From Methylobacter psychrophilus (GTDB lineage: Bacteria > Pseudomonadota > Gammaproteobacteria > Methylococcales > Methylomonadaceae): a stretch of 64,000 bases of DNA. This document shows, piece by piece, positions 26,955 through 36,823 of this stretch (positions within the stretch are counted from its first letter, which is position 1; each line of letters starts with the position of its first letter). Under the pieces are notes generated by a model. That model saw only the letters and a program-made list of their open reading frames with translations. It was not told where the DNA came from and made no database searches. The position numbers were made by a program, and so were the translations under genes. The DNA lies in assembly GCF_025583945.1 (NCBI RefSeq), contig NZ_JAOEGU010000001.1:62001-126000 (forward strand), given 5' to 3'.

Positions 26955-27536
26955 ATGGCTTTCGAACTTCCTGCTTTACCTTATGCTAAAAATGCATTGG
27001 CACCACATATTTCAGAAGAAACTTTAGAGTACCATTATGGTAAGCATCACCAAACTTATGTGACCAATCTGAATAACCTTGTTCCAGGCACCGAGTTTGA
27101 CGGCTTGTCTCTGGAAGAAGTTATGGTTAAATCTTCAGGCCCCATTTTTAATAATGCAGCACAAGTCTGGAATCACAGCTTTTATTGGAATTGCCTGACT
27201 CCAAATGGCGGCGGCGAAGCAACAGGTGAATTAGCGACTGCAATTAACGCTACCTTTGGTTCTTTTGCAAAATTTAAAGAAGAATTTACCAAATGTGCAG
27301 TAACCACTTTTGGTTCAGGTTGGGCATGGTTGGTCAAAAATGCTGATGGCAGTTTGGCATTGGTAAGCACCAGCAACGCTGCTTGCCCGTTAACCGCAGG
27401 ACAAACGCCTTTATTGACTTGTGATGTTTGGGAACACGCTTATTACATTGATTACCGTAATGCACGTCCAGCCTATCTGGAAGCATTTTGGGCATTAGTT
27501 AACTGGGATTTTGCTCAAGCAAATTATTCAGCTTAA
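26955..27536 (+). CDS. sodB: Iron superoxide dismutase
   Basis: This 193-residue protein matches cytoplasmic Fe-SOD throughout: [43 protein letters not shown] and [16 protein letters not shown]. The metal ligands are the His in LEYHYGKHH, His of WNHSFYW, and Asp and His of DVWEHAYY. The Gln in AAQVWNH is the second-shell residue typical of the Fe form, as opposed to the Mn form. It removes superoxide, which is relevant to an oxygen-dependent C1 metabolism. It has its own intrinsic terminator. Confidence 0.96.
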   Translation: MAFELPALPYAKNALAPHISEETLEYHYGKHHQTYVTNLNNLVPGTEFDGLSLEEVMVKSSGPIFNNAAQVWNHSFYWNCLTPNGGGEATGELATAINATFGSFAKFKEEFTKCAVTTFGSGWAWLVKNADGSLALVSTSNAACPLTAGQTPLLTCDVWEHAYYIDYRNARPAYLEAFWALVNWDFAQANYSA

Positions 27537-27542
27537 TTCAAT

Positions 27543-27581
27543 AAAAAAGCCTTCTGTATCTTTTGATGCAGAAGGCTTTTT
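27543..27581 (+). terminator. Intrinsic terminator after sodB
   Basis: AAAAAAGCCTTCTG pairs with CAGAAGGCTTTTT across a short ATCTTTTGAT-type loop, directly after the stop codon. Confidence 0.95.
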
Positions 27582-27701
27582 GCACTACTGAAGGTTTGGG
27601 TTAATGGTTGTTGTCATTTGTTCAAAACCTTTAATGCAAAAATATTTTATCGATAGTTGCTTTAATAACTGCCGCCATAAAATTTATCACAGGTAAAAAT
27701 C

Positions 27702-28205
27702 ATGATTAAAAAGCTGATGCTTTTAGGGGCTTTTCTACCTGCAATCGTTTGTGCCGAAGTTTCAATACCTGAGCAAATTAAACCACCTGTTGGCAATCTT
27801 CCTGTTTTAACGGTGGATGCGAAAGGCGATCAGATTTATCAATGCTCATTAAACGACAGCGTTTATTCCTGGCAATTACGGGCACCTGATGCGAAATTAG
27901 TTGATAACCAAGGACAGCTTGTCGGTAAGCATTATGCCGGCCCCGTTTGGGAATACAAGGATGGTAGCCAAGTCGTGGGACGCGTGCTTAATAAAATCGA
28001 TGTTGCACCAGAGACTTCTATTTCTTGGTTACTGGTTGAGATAGTATCGCATAAGGATAAGGGTTTATTTTCGGACGTGAGCTTTATTAACAGGGTTAAC
28101 ACTCACGGGGGTTTGGCGCCTGTGTCGGGATGTGATTCAAATCATCTGGGTGCTGAAAAACGCGTGGCTTATACCGCTAATTATATTTTTTATACTAAGC
28201 ATTAA
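27702..28205 (+). CDS. Secreted DUF3455-family protein
   Basis: This 167-residue protein has a signal peptide (MIKKLMLLGAFLPAIVCAE). The mature part resembles DUF3455: GDQIYQCSLN, SWQLRAPDAKLVDNQGQLVG, HYAGPVWEYKDGSQVVGRV and a late GCD cysteine. The family is common in bacteria and fungi with no established function. Its 3' end overlaps the convergent panE-like gene by 11 bases. Confidence 0.8.
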   Translation: MIKKLMLLGAFLPAIVCAEVSIPEQIKPPVGNLPVLTVDAKGDQIYQCSLNDSVYSWQLRAPDAKLVDNQGQLVGKHYAGPVWEYKDGSQVVGRVLNKIDVAPETSISWLLVEIVSHKDKGLFSDVSFINRVNTHGGLAPVSGCDSNHLGAEKRVAYTANYIFYTKH

Positions 28206-29118
28206 GTTTTAGTTCCCTTAGTTTCATCAACGCATAGACTGATTCCAAATAAGGTGTTTCTATGCCTTCTCGTCTCGCTGCCCGTACCGCATTGCCTATG
28301 ATGGCTTCAGTTTCCATCGGCTGAACGTTTTCATAATCCAGTAACATGCTGGTTTTATACGGAGGCATTTTATAAGTGTGTTCTATATTAACGTCAACTA
28401 TATTATCACGCAGTTGATGGCCTGTCGCTTTGGCTATACGGCAAACTTCCTGCATAATACTGCGTACAAAAGCTTCCTGAGATTGCAGGATAGCCAGCGT
28501 TGGTAAGCCTCCTGATAGTACCGACAAAGGATTAAAGGGCGCGTTCCAGACACATTTTTTCCAGCGTTCGGTGACAATAGCTTCGGTCGTAGTGCATTCA
28601 ATTCCCGCTTGTCTGAATAACTCACAAAGGTATGCGGTTTTATCACTAACAAAGCCCGGTAAGTTACCTAAAGCCAGTCGGCCATAAGCCAGATGTAATA
28701 TTTCACCTTTCCCTGTTCGATTGGAACAAATAAAGGCCAGGCCGCTAATGATTTCATTATCAGGAAAAGCGTCAACAATTTCCTGCTCAATCTCTACGCC
28801 GTTCTGGATAAACACAATTGCGGTATTGGCGCTCACTGCCTGGCGTATCAATGCCACCCGATCCACTGAGGGGATGACCTTGGTGCAAAGTAAAACGTAA
28901 TCGGCTGTACCTTGATAATCGGCGGTATTTTTTAGAACTTGTGACGGAGTAAAAGTCCAGGTTCCCAATATATGACTATTAATATTAAAGCCATGTTGTT
29001 TGACCTGTTCATAATCAGAACGACAGACGACAGCAACTTCTGCGCCTGCTTTTTCAAGTAATGCACCGTAAAATGCGCCAATTGCTCCGGCTCCAATAAT
29101 GAGGACTTTAGTCGTCAT
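28195..29118 (-). CDS. panE: 2-dehydropantoate 2-reductase (ketopantoate reductase family)
   Basis: This 307-residue protein begins KVLIIGAGAIGAFYGALLEK, an NAD(P)-binding Rossmann motif. It continues with the ApbA/PanE C-terminal helical domain (KKCVWNAPFNPLSVLSGG with the catalytic Lys region, and MLLDYENVQPMETEAIIG). The enzyme reduces ketopantoate to pantoate for coenzyme A. Some paralogues act on other 2-keto acids. It overlaps hda by 11 bases and is last in a five-gene reverse operon. Confidence 0.88.
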   Translation of the reverse strand: MTTKVLIIGAGAIGAFYGALLEKAGAEVAVVCRSDYEQVKQHGFNINSHILGTWTFTPSQVLKNTADYQGTADYVLLCTKVIPSVDRVALIRQAVSANTAIVFIQNGVEIEQEIVDAFPDNEIISGLAFICSNRTGKGEILHLAYGRLALGNLPGFVSDKTAYLCELFRQAGIECTTTEAIVTERWKKCVWNAPFNPLSVLSGGLPTLAILQSQEAFVRSIMQEVCRIAKATGHQLRDNIVDVNIEHTYKMPPYKTSMLLDYENVQPMETEAIIGNAVRAARREGIETPYLESVYALMKLRELKLNA

Positions 29119-29821
29119 GAGGTTCTTCGCGTAGAATTTGTCTTAAAAACGGGAGGGTTAATTTACGTTTGGCAGCCAGTGACGCCTTATCCAGTCTTGT
29201 TAGCAGCACCCATAATGAAGACAAGTTTCTGTCATAATGCGTGAGTAGAAAGCGACCGGCTTTAGGCGATATCTCAAAGCCCATTTGGTCGGCTTTAAAG
29301 ATTAACGCAGTAATTCTGTCATCATCAGATAAGGGCGGTATTTTTAGGGTCAGTCCCCAGTTAAGACGGGTTTTAAGGTCGGGTAACCGGATGGCAATTT
29401 CATTGGGTGGACAGGCTGCCGATAAAATAAGAGTGTGGTCCTGATCACGATGCAGATTAAAGAAATTAAAAAAAGCCGTTTCCCACACAGAATCACCGGC
29501 AATGTGTTCAATATTATCGAAACAAACGATATCAAACTTATCCAGTCCTTTTAATAACGCAGGATCAGGCAGTTCCGAGGGCGATAGTGCAAAATAGAAT
29601 GAGCTCAGTTGCAGGCTTTGTGCCTGATGACAACAGGCTTGGAGCAAATGACTTTTACCCAGTCCTGCTTGGCCCCAGAGAAAAATCTGCGACTCACCGT
29701 TACCGGTAATACTTTTTTGTAAGTGATCAATTATTTCCACATTACTACCGGGGAAAAAATCATCAAAAGTCTGGTTGGCCCTAAACTCGAAGTGTAATGG
29801 CTGTTGTTTTGTTCTGGTCAT
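29108..29821 (-). CDS. hda: DnaA-related regulatory inactivator Hda
   Basis: This 237-residue AAA+ protein is DnaA-like but lacks the DnaA DNA-binding domain. QQPLHFEF at the N-terminus corresponds to the beta-clamp-binding region, Walker A is WGQAGLGKSHLL near residue 49, and Walker B is IVCFDNIEHI. Hda bound to the sliding clamp promotes hydrolysis of DnaA-ATP and so limits re-initiation. Overlaps of 4 bases with the DUF2069 gene and 11 with panE suggest translational coupling. Confidence 0.9.
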   Translation of the reverse strand: MTRTKQQPLHFEFRANQTFDDFFPGSNVEIIDHLQKSITGNGESQIFLWGQAGLGKSHLLQACCHQAQSLQLSSFYFALSPSELPDPALLKGLDKFDIVCFDNIEHIAGDSVWETAFFNFFNLHRDQDHTLILSAACPPNEIAIRLPDLKTRLNWGLTLKIPPLSDDDRITALIFKADQMGFEISPKAGRFLLTHYDRNLSSLWVLLTRLDKASLAAKRKLTLPFLRQILREEPHDD

Positions 29822-30171
29822 CCCTGTTTTCCTGAAAAGTGTACATAGAGTGTTGTGCCCAAAAACAACATGACACTAAGGATGAGTTCCAAACAGGGAT
29901 ACAGGCGGTTAGTCGTGCTGGCATAAGTTTCTATCGAGCCATGTAAAAAATATATCATGCTGACATAAGCCATCCAGTTACAACTTCTGCGGTTACGGTT
30001 TAAAAAACCCCGTAATGGCAGTAACAATGGTGTCACGGTGATTAATAACATTACGGCAACGGGAAAGCGGGTGGAGGGCACCAACACCGTATTCCAGAGC
30101 ATTAATAAGGCAAACAGACCAAAAAAACCGGCCAATGCCATCGTGTGATAATAAACGGGTTTTATATTCAT
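29818..30171 (-). CDS. DUF2069-family membrane protein
   Basis: This 117-residue protein has four hydrophobic helices and the family-like stretch RNRRSCNWMAYVSMIYFLHG. DUF2069 proteins usually neighbour wrbA and arsC-type genes in gammaproteobacteria, as here. The function is unknown. It lies 10 bases after wrbA and overlaps hda by 4. Confidence 0.8.
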   Translation of the reverse strand: MNIKPVYYHTMALAGFFGLFALLMLWNTVLVPSTRFPVAVMLLITVTPLLLPLRGFLNRNRRSCNWMAYVSMIYFLHGSIETYASTTNRLYPCLELILSVMLFLGTTLYVHFSGKQG

Positions 30172-30181
30172 TAATTATAAT

Positions 30182-30790
<609 letters not shown>

Positions 30791-31138
30791 TTATAAAATA
30801 GTAAGTATAGCTTCCGGTGGACGGCCGATAGCCGCTTTGCCGTTAGCAACAACAATCGGGCGTTCAATGAGTATCGGATTATTGACCATTCCGTTAATGA
30901 GCGCTTGTCGGTCCAGAGCTTTGTCATCCAAACCACTGGTTTTGTAGGCGGCTTCTTTTTTACGTATCAAGTCACGCGGTTCCATACCCAGTTTTTGTAA
31001 AATATCATCAAGTTCTTCTGCACTGGGAGGTGTTTTAAGATATTCAATAACTTCTGCTTCAACGCCTTGCGCTTGTAATAATTGTAAGGTTTGACGTGAT
31101 TTGCCGCAACGCGGATTGTGATAAATTTTTACACGCAT
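30791..31138 (-). CDS. arsC: ArsC-type arsenate reductase (glutaredoxin-dependent family)
   Basis: Starting at the ATG at 31138 the product is 115 residues, beginning MRVKIYHNPRCGKSRQTL with the catalytic Cys in NPRCGKSR. A frame seven codons longer is less likely. LIERPIVVANGKAAIGRPPE near the end is family-typical and includes the arsenate-binding Arg. No arsenite pump or arsR is nearby, so a stress or housekeeping role cannot be excluded. It leads the panE-ward operon. Confidence 0.9.
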   Translation of the reverse strand: MRVKIYHNPRCGKSRQTLQLLQAQGVEAEVIEYLKTPPSAEELDDILQKLGMEPRDLIRKKEAAYKTSGLDDKALDRQALINGMVNNPILIERPIVVANGKAAIGRPPEAILTIL

Positions 31139-31283
31139 AATGACATACCGACAGGGCACAAGATTTCAATAAAAGAAAGACGTTATAATAACATTTTTAA
31201 CAAAATATACGCTTGAAAACCATTCTGATTTTAATGGGTGGGTTGGTTAAATAATTTAAGTATTTATTAATAAAGGCAGAATA

Positions 31284-32168
31284 GTGACAGTAACAAATAG
31301 TAAAGAACGGGTAATGGATCGAATTAAGCAATATTGGTTATTATCACGGTTTGACCGGCCTATTGGTATTCTGATTTTATTGTGGCCGGCCTTATGGGCG
31401 CTTTGGGTTGCCAGTGACGGCAAGCCTGATTTACCGGTATTAAGCGTTATTTGTTTGGGCGTAGTACTGATGCGGGCTGCCGGTTGTGTGATTAACGATT
31501 ATGCGGACAGGGATTTTGATCCTCATGTAGAGCGCACCCAACAACGCCCGATTGCTGCCGGCAAGGTGACGCCTAAAGAAGCCCTTATTCTTTTTGTTGT
31601 ATTATGCCTGTGCGCTTTTGGCCTGGTATTGTTGCTTAATATTTATACTATTTTATTGTCCTTCATCGCGGCATTTCTGGCGGCCAGTTATCCTTTTATG
31701 AAGCGCTACACGCAGTTGCCGCAAGCTTATTTAGGGATTGCTTTTGGCTGGGCGGTGCCGATGTCTTTTTCTGCACAAATTAATGCTATTCCTGCAGTGG
31801 CGTGGGTGATGTATTTGGCCGTGGTGTTGTGGGCGCTGGTTTATGACACCATGTATGCGATGGTTGATAAAGACGATGATATTAAGATAGGCGTTAAATC
31901 AACGGCGATTCTTTTTGGCGTTTACGATCGTCATATCATGGCGATTTTGCAGATTATTATTATAGGCTTACTGATTGCCGTGGGGCAGATGCAGCAGTTG
32001 AGCTGGCCTTATTATAGCGGCGTATTAGTGGCGGCAGGATTATCCATTTATCAACAAAAATTGATTTTCCATCGCGAGAAAACCCTGTGCTTTAAAGCCT
32101 TTTTAAATAATAACTGGTTTGGTATGGCGGTATTTGTTGGGCTAATGATGGATTATTGGTTGCGTTGA
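31284..32168 (+). CDS. ubiA: 4-hydroxybenzoate polyprenyltransferase
   Basis: This UbiA-type membrane prenyltransferase has up to nine helices. The two Asp-rich motifs are [19 protein letters not shown] near residue 72 and [17 protein letters not shown] near residue 190; they bind Mg2+-polyprenyl diphosphate. It attaches the isoprenoid tail to 4-hydroxybenzoate in ubiquinone synthesis. The start could be the GTG at 31284 (294 residues) or the ATG at 31314, where [18 protein letters not shown] begins the conserved part. The usual partner ubiC is not adjacent. Confidence 0.93.
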   Translation: MTVTNSKERVMDRIKQYWLLSRFDRPIGILILLWPALWALWVASDGKPDLPVLSVICLGVVLMRAAGCVINDYADRDFDPHVERTQQRPIAAGKVTPKEALILFVVLCLCAFGLVLLLNIYTILLSFIAAFLAASYPFMKRYTQLPQAYLGIAFGWAVPMSFSAQINAIPAVAWVMYLAVVLWALVYDTMYAMVDKDDDIKIGVKSTAILFGVYDRHIMAILQIIIIGLLIAVGQMQQLSWPYYSGVLVAAGLSIYQQKLIFHREKTLCFKAFLNNNWFGMAVFVGLMMDYWLR

Positions 32169-32304
32169 AATAAAACTTTAACATCACCCAAATCTCTCAT
32201 ATGGCTAATCTTTGTGTATATCTTAAATGTCTTTAGCATGATGAAAGTTCAGTGGTCAAAGTTAGATGCGTTACAATGGTGCAACCTAATAAAGGATGCT
32301 CTAA

Positions 32305-33450
32305 ATGTTTAGATTAAGCCAATACATGCGGGAACTGATAACCCCGACAGCTTTAAAACCCGCACGCAAGCCGGCGGCTCCGGTAGTTATCTGGAATTTA
32401 ATCCGCCGCTGTAATCTTACCTGTAAACACTGTTACACCACTTCTGCAAATATTGATTTTCCCGGCGAATTAACGACACCACAAATCTATACGGTCATGG
32501 ATGATCTAAAAGCGTTTAAAGTACCGGTGTTGATTTTGTCCGGTGGCGAGCCGTTATTACATCCCGATATATTCGCTATTTCCCGTCGAGCCAAAGATAT
32601 GGGCTTTTATGTTGCCCTGTCCAGTAACGGCACTAAAATTTCGGCTGAGAATATCGCTGAAATTGCCGATATTGATTACCAATATATTGGTGTTAGTCTG
32701 GATGGAATCAAAGATACTCATGACCAGTTTCGGCGGGTAAAAGGCTCTTTTGATGAAGCGTTGCGTGGTGTGCACTTGTGTCTGGATAAAGGCATTAAAG
32801 TCGGTATTCGCTTTACCTTGACGCAGGATAATGCGATGGATTTTCCTGCTCTGTTGCAATTAATGGACGATAACGATATCGACAAATTTTATTTGTCACA
32901 TTTAAATTATGGCGGCCGTGGCAACAGAAACCGTAAAGATGACGCGCATTTTGAAATGACCCGTGATGCCATGGATTTGATGTTTCAAACCTGTTATGAC
33001 TGGCTTAAAGCAGGTAAGGACAGGGAATTTGTCACCGGCAATAATGACGCAGATGCGGTTTATTTTTTGCATTGGGTCACAAAAAATTTCCCGGATAAAG
33101 CTGAACATATCAAAGCCAAATTGGAACAATGGGGCGGTAATGCTTCCGGTGTTAATGTTGCCAATATCGATAACCTGGGCAACGTGCATCCTGATACATT
33201 TTGGTGGCATTACGATTTAGGTAATGTAAAGGATCGCCCGTTTTCAGAAATATGGATGGATACCTCCGATCCTTTAATGGCCGGACTAAAACAAATTCCA
33301 AGGCCACTGGAAGGCCGTTGTGGAACTTGTCATTATCAAGCTATCTGTAATGGCAACACACGGGTCAGAGCCGCTCAAACCACGTCAAACTACTGGGCGG
33401 AAGATCCGGGTTGTTATTTGACAGATACTGAAATAGCGGCACCTCATTAA
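32305..33450 (+). CDS. nirJ: Radical SAM protein NirJ (heme d1 biosynthesis)
   Basis: This 381-residue protein matches NirJ along its length. Features are MFRLSQYMRELITPTALKPA, the radical-SAM cluster CNLTCKHCY near residue 36, ILSGGEPLLHPDIF, VSLDGIKDTHD, and LSHLNYGGRGNRNRKDDAHF. A C-terminal SPASM-like cysteine set follows (GRCGTCHYQAICNGNTRVRA, then DPGCY). NirJ replaces propionate side chains with oxo groups during heme d1 synthesis for cd1 nitrite reductase. No nirS, nirE, nirF or nirDLGH gene is in the window, so it is an orphan here. A strong terminator follows. Confidence 0.88.
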   Translation: MFRLSQYMRELITPTALKPARKPAAPVVIWNLIRRCNLTCKHCYTTSANIDFPGELTTPQIYTVMDDLKAFKVPVLILSGGEPLLHPDIFAISRRAKDMGFYVALSSNGTKISAENIAEIADIDYQYIGVSLDGIKDTHDQFRRVKGSFDEALRGVHLCLDKGIKVGIRFTLTQDNAMDFPALLQLMDDNDIDKFYLSHLNYGGRGNRNRKDDAHFEMTRDAMDLMFQTCYDWLKAGKDREFVTGNNDADAVYFLHWVTKNFPDKAEHIKAKLEQWGGNASGVNVANIDNLGNVHPDTFWWHYDLGNVKDRPFSEIWMDTSDPLMAGLKQIPRPLEGRCGTCHYQAICNGNTRVRAAQTTSNYWAEDPGCYLTDTEIAAPH

Positions 33451-33841
33451 TTGCCTGGTAGGGAGGTGCAATACATCTGATCATTTTACAGGCTGGCGGT
33501 TAGCTAAAAAGCCCGGCATTCGAGACATCGAATCGTTGGGCTTTTTTACGTTACACCGACTTACAAAATACCCAGCATGCTGAATGTAAGCTAAATCATT
33601 CTATTCACCGCATAAAACTGTCTCTGTGAGTGCAGCTCATCAACAAAATATGTTGGCTATTCAACACGTCTCTAGTCAAAAGTTTCCCGGTTTTTAAGTG
33701 ACCGGTTATCATCAAATCCAGGCTAAATAAGGCATTATCAGTAATCAGTGACATGAAAAAATTTCTGGTATGCCTATTGCTTGGATATCAATGTTAGTTT
33801 TTTACTTTTCTTTGATTATTGACCACTGCCTGGAAGATTAT
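33451..33841. other. 391-base intergenic interval with nirJ terminator
   Basis: Apart from the terminator at 33506-33547 I see no gene or clear site. An upstream extension of the next gene from 33770 is possible but unlikely, because the lipoprotein signal begins at 33842. Confidence 0.5.
33506..33547 (+). terminator. Intrinsic terminator after nirJ
   Basis: AAAAAGCCCGGCATTCGA pairs with TCGAATCGTTGGGCTTTTTT around a GACA loop, with one mismatch region, and ends in a T-run. Confidence 0.92.
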
Positions 33842-35302
33842 ATGAGTAGATTGATATATCCAATTATTGGCTTGACCCTGACAGTTGTCGGGTGCGCCTC
33901 CCTAAATCCGCAACCACTTCAGTCATCGGCCAAGGCGCTAGATGTTGCCAACATAAGAACCATTGAATACTCGGGAGCAGGGCGTTGGTATCAGTTTGGT
34001 CAAGCCCCGAATCCTGAATCTTCTTGGCCCCCGTTTGATGTTAGCAGTTTTAAAGCCGATATCAATTATGTTACGGCTGCTGCCCGCGTACAAATCACCC
34101 GTAGCCAAACCATAGAATCAGGCCGCTTGCGTCCGGTTCCGGTGGAACAAAAAGTCGATCAGTATATCAGTGGTACTACTGCCTGGAATCTGACGCGTCC
34201 TGCCAATGCGCCTCAAAGCGCTACGCCAATAGCGACGTCACAGCCAATAGCCGTTGAGGAACGTACGGCGGAAATATGGGCAACACCGCAAGGCTTTTTG
34301 AGAGCGGCACTGGCTAATAATGCCAGCTCAAAACCCGATCATGGTGGTACCGAAGTGGCATTTACCGTTAATGGTAAGTATCGTTACGTGGGTAACATCA
34401 ACGCCAATGCAGAAGTTACGCGTGTTCAAACCTGGATTGACAATCCGGTACTTGGCGATACTCTCGTCGAAACGAAATATTCCGATTACAGGGATTTTGG
34501 CGGCGTACAGTTTCCGGCCCATATCGTCCGGTCTCAGGGCGGATATCCGGTGTTGGATATAGACGTATCGTCGGTGAAAGTTAATCCTCCGGCTGAATTT
34601 TCTGTGCCTGAGGAAATCGCCAACGCCAAGTCGTCCGTTAGTGTTAGAGCCGACAAGCTTGCCGATGGCGTCTACTACCTTACCGGCGGCACTCATCATA
34701 GTGTCGCGATTGAGCAACGCGACCACGTTGTTATTGTCGAAGCGCCTCAAAACGAGGAGCGTTCGCTTGCCGTCATCGCTAAAGTTAAGGAAACCATTCC
34801 CAACAAACCGATCAAGTTTCTGGTTAACACACATGCGCATTTCGATCACGCCGGCGGCTTACGAACCTTTGTGGATGAAGGTTCGACTATTGTGACGCAT
34901 CAGGATAATCAGCCGTATTTTCAGAAAGTCTGGGCACAACCGAGGACACTGAATCCTGATCGACTCGCCCATTCCAAAAAGGCGGCAGCATTTAAAACCT
35001 TCACCGATAAATACGTTCTGTCAGACGGCAATCGTTCGATCGAGATTTATCCTATTGCCGGTAATGGTCACAATGATGCCTTTGCATTGGTTTACTTACC
35101 GACCGAAAAAATACTGATCGAAGCTGATGCCTATACGCCGACCGCGTCGAATGTTCCGCAGTCTGCAAAACCGAATCCTTATACAGTAAATTTGTATGAG
35201 AATGTTCAGCAACTCAATCTGGATGTCAAACAGATTGCGGCCTTACACGGTCCCAATGTCGTTACGCTTGATAATCTCCGCACCGCTATTACCGTCAGAT
35301 AG
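33842..35302 (+). CDS. Metallo-beta-lactamase-fold lipoprotein
   Basis: The ATG at 33842 yields 486 residues beginning MSRLIYPIIGLTLTVVGCAS. This is a lipoprotein signal with lipobox VVGC, so the protein is probably membrane-anchored in the periplasm. The N-terminal half is of unknown type. The C-terminal half has the MBL signature LVNTHAHFDHAGGL, followed by GNGHNDAFALVYLP and LIEADAYTP, which supply the remaining zinc ligands. The substrate is unknown; lactonase, esterase or hydrolase activity are all possible. It is monocistronic. Confidence 0.85.
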   Translation: MSRLIYPIIGLTLTVVGCASLNPQPLQSSAKALDVANIRTIEYSGAGRWYQFGQAPNPESSWPPFDVSSFKADINYVTAAARVQITRSQTIESGRLRPVPVEQKVDQYISGTTAWNLTRPANAPQSATPIATSQPIAVEERTAEIWATPQGFLRAALANNASSKPDHGGTEVAFTVNGKYRYVGNINANAEVTRVQTWIDNPVLGDTLVETKYSDYRDFGGVQFPAHIVRSQGGYPVLDIDVSSVKVNPPAEFSVPEEIANAKSSVSVRADKLADGVYYLTGGTHHSVAIEQRDHVVIVEAPQNEERSLAVIAKVKETIPNKPIKFLVNTHAHFDHAGGLRTFVDEGSTIVTHQDNQPYFQKVWAQPRTLNPDRLAHSKKAAAFKTFTDKYVLSDGNRSIEIYPIAGNGHNDAFALVYLPTEKILIEADAYTPTASNVPQSAKPNPYTVNLYENVQQLNLDVKQIAALHGPNVVTLDNLRTAITVR

Positions 35303-35557
35303 ACCCTCCTGCATTAGTTCGTGGTAGCCGGGCAATCCGCTTACCATGAGCCCTCATTAGCTTTGTTAATATCCTGAATCAGGTATCTCCGGCAAAAAAT
35401 CAGTTATTTCTGATGCCGTCATCATTTAGCCGCAAAGATTGTAAAACCGGCAATAAATAAATAGTCCAGGATCACTATTGATTTTCCCGTTTGCATTTCT
35501 CATTTTTATCAAATAGACTGCCAATTGATCTAACTCAGGATATCCAAATAAATTCTT

Positions 35558-36823
35558 ATGGGCAAAGAAAGCGTTATTAAAATCAATCATGGTGGGCTGG
35601 GCAGCTTACTTAACAGTATCCAGACGCTGTTTGTCGGCATGCTGAGAATATGGTCGATTCCTATTGTATTGATGCTAAGTATCGCTTCGGGATTTACCAC
35701 TTATTATGGTTTATCACATTTTATACTTCCCTGGATTGCACTGATTATCACCATTGCGATTCAATCAATTATTGTTATATGCTCACTGGAAATTGCCGGC
35801 ATTCACTGGAAGGCTAATCGCTTACGTTATTTAAGTGTCTTGCTGTCTTTATTTGTCGCCATTACAGCTTCCATTACTTTTTCGTATTTCAAGTTTTATG
35901 AAGTCTCTCAAAGTGAGACCATACGCATCAGTCGAATTAACGAGATGCGTAAAGATGTGGATACTTATCTGGCAGCCATTCTGCTTACCAAAGGCGATAT
36001 TTTAAAGCAACAAAACAGTGAACTGGAAAAGGCAACTACTGATGTGACCCAAGCCTATTTTGGAACGCATGCACAAATCCCCCCGGCTAATAGAAACGTC
36101 GTCGGCGAAGGGCCTTTTTGGAAGCATTATAATCAACGTTATCAGGATAAAAAGGCGCAATTTGACCGGCTTGATAAAGAATTTCATCTCCTGGACGAGC
36201 ATATTCGCACCCTGCAAACCAGCTTGAATCACTTGACGGTTGATACTGAAAATAATTTTCAAAAGGCGGTAGCAGGTTTTCAGGAAGTACAGCTTAAGTT
36301 TAATCAACTGGCCACCAATGCCGGATATAATGTTCCCCAAGCCCCCATACTAATGACTTATGCCCAGTTTATTCAGGGTGTAACACCATCCTTTGCGATG
36401 TGGAATGATTTTTCATTGTTTGCTTTTTCCTGTGCGGCAATGGTTGATTTTTTTACCTTTTTATTGTCTTATCGGCTGGAAGGTACGGCTCCCGGGCCTC
36501 TTTCTGAAGAGGAACAAGAGTTGGCTTTTGAATGTATCAGGCAATTTACCGAGTTTAGAATTAATGAGAATGACGAGCTTGAAATGGTTATTGAGAAATC
36601 GGATATTGAACGGGCCAGACGTTACTCTGATTTATCCCGAATGTTTGCGGTCGGGTTTTTATTAAGTCGTGGTTTTTTGCGTAAAATTGATGAAAGATCG
36701 GTAGAGTTTGCACCTAATCTTTATCCACTGGTTGCCGAACGGATGGGCGCACAGTTACGGGTCATTAAAGCGCAGTCTCAGGTAGCAGCACAGGCTGACA
36801 AGAATCAGGTGATCTATGAATAA
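35558..36823 (+). CDS. Polytopic membrane protein of unknown function (partner of coiled-coil protein)
   Basis: This 421-residue protein has three or four helices in residues 20-110 and a hydrophilic helical segment (about 125-260). A further hydrophobic helix lies near 285-305 (FSLFAFSCAAMVDFFTFLLS), followed by a soluble C-terminal domain. I do not recognise the family. The gene overlaps the start of the following coiled-coil gene by 8 bases, so the two are made together. The C-terminal soluble domain may dock the partner; this is inference. Confidence 0.75.
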   Translation: MGKESVIKINHGGLGSLLNSIQTLFVGMLRIWSIPIVLMLSIASGFTTYYGLSHFILPWIALIITIAIQSIIVICSLEIAGIHWKANRLRYLSVLLSLFVAITASITFSYFKFYEVSQSETIRISRINEMRKDVDTYLAAILLTKGDILKQQNSELEKATTDVTQAYFGTHAQIPPANRNVVGEGPFWKHYNQRYQDKKAQFDRLDKEFHLLDEHIRTLQTSLNHLTVDTENNFQKAVAGFQEVQLKFNQLATNAGYNVPQAPILMTYAQFIQGVTPSFAMWNDFSLFAFSCAAMVDFFTFLLSYRLEGTAPGPLSEEEQELAFECIRQFTEFRINENDELEMVIEKSDIERARRYSDLSRMFAVGFLLSRGFLRKIDERSVEFAPNLYPLVAERMGAQLRVIKAQSQVAAQADKNQVIYE

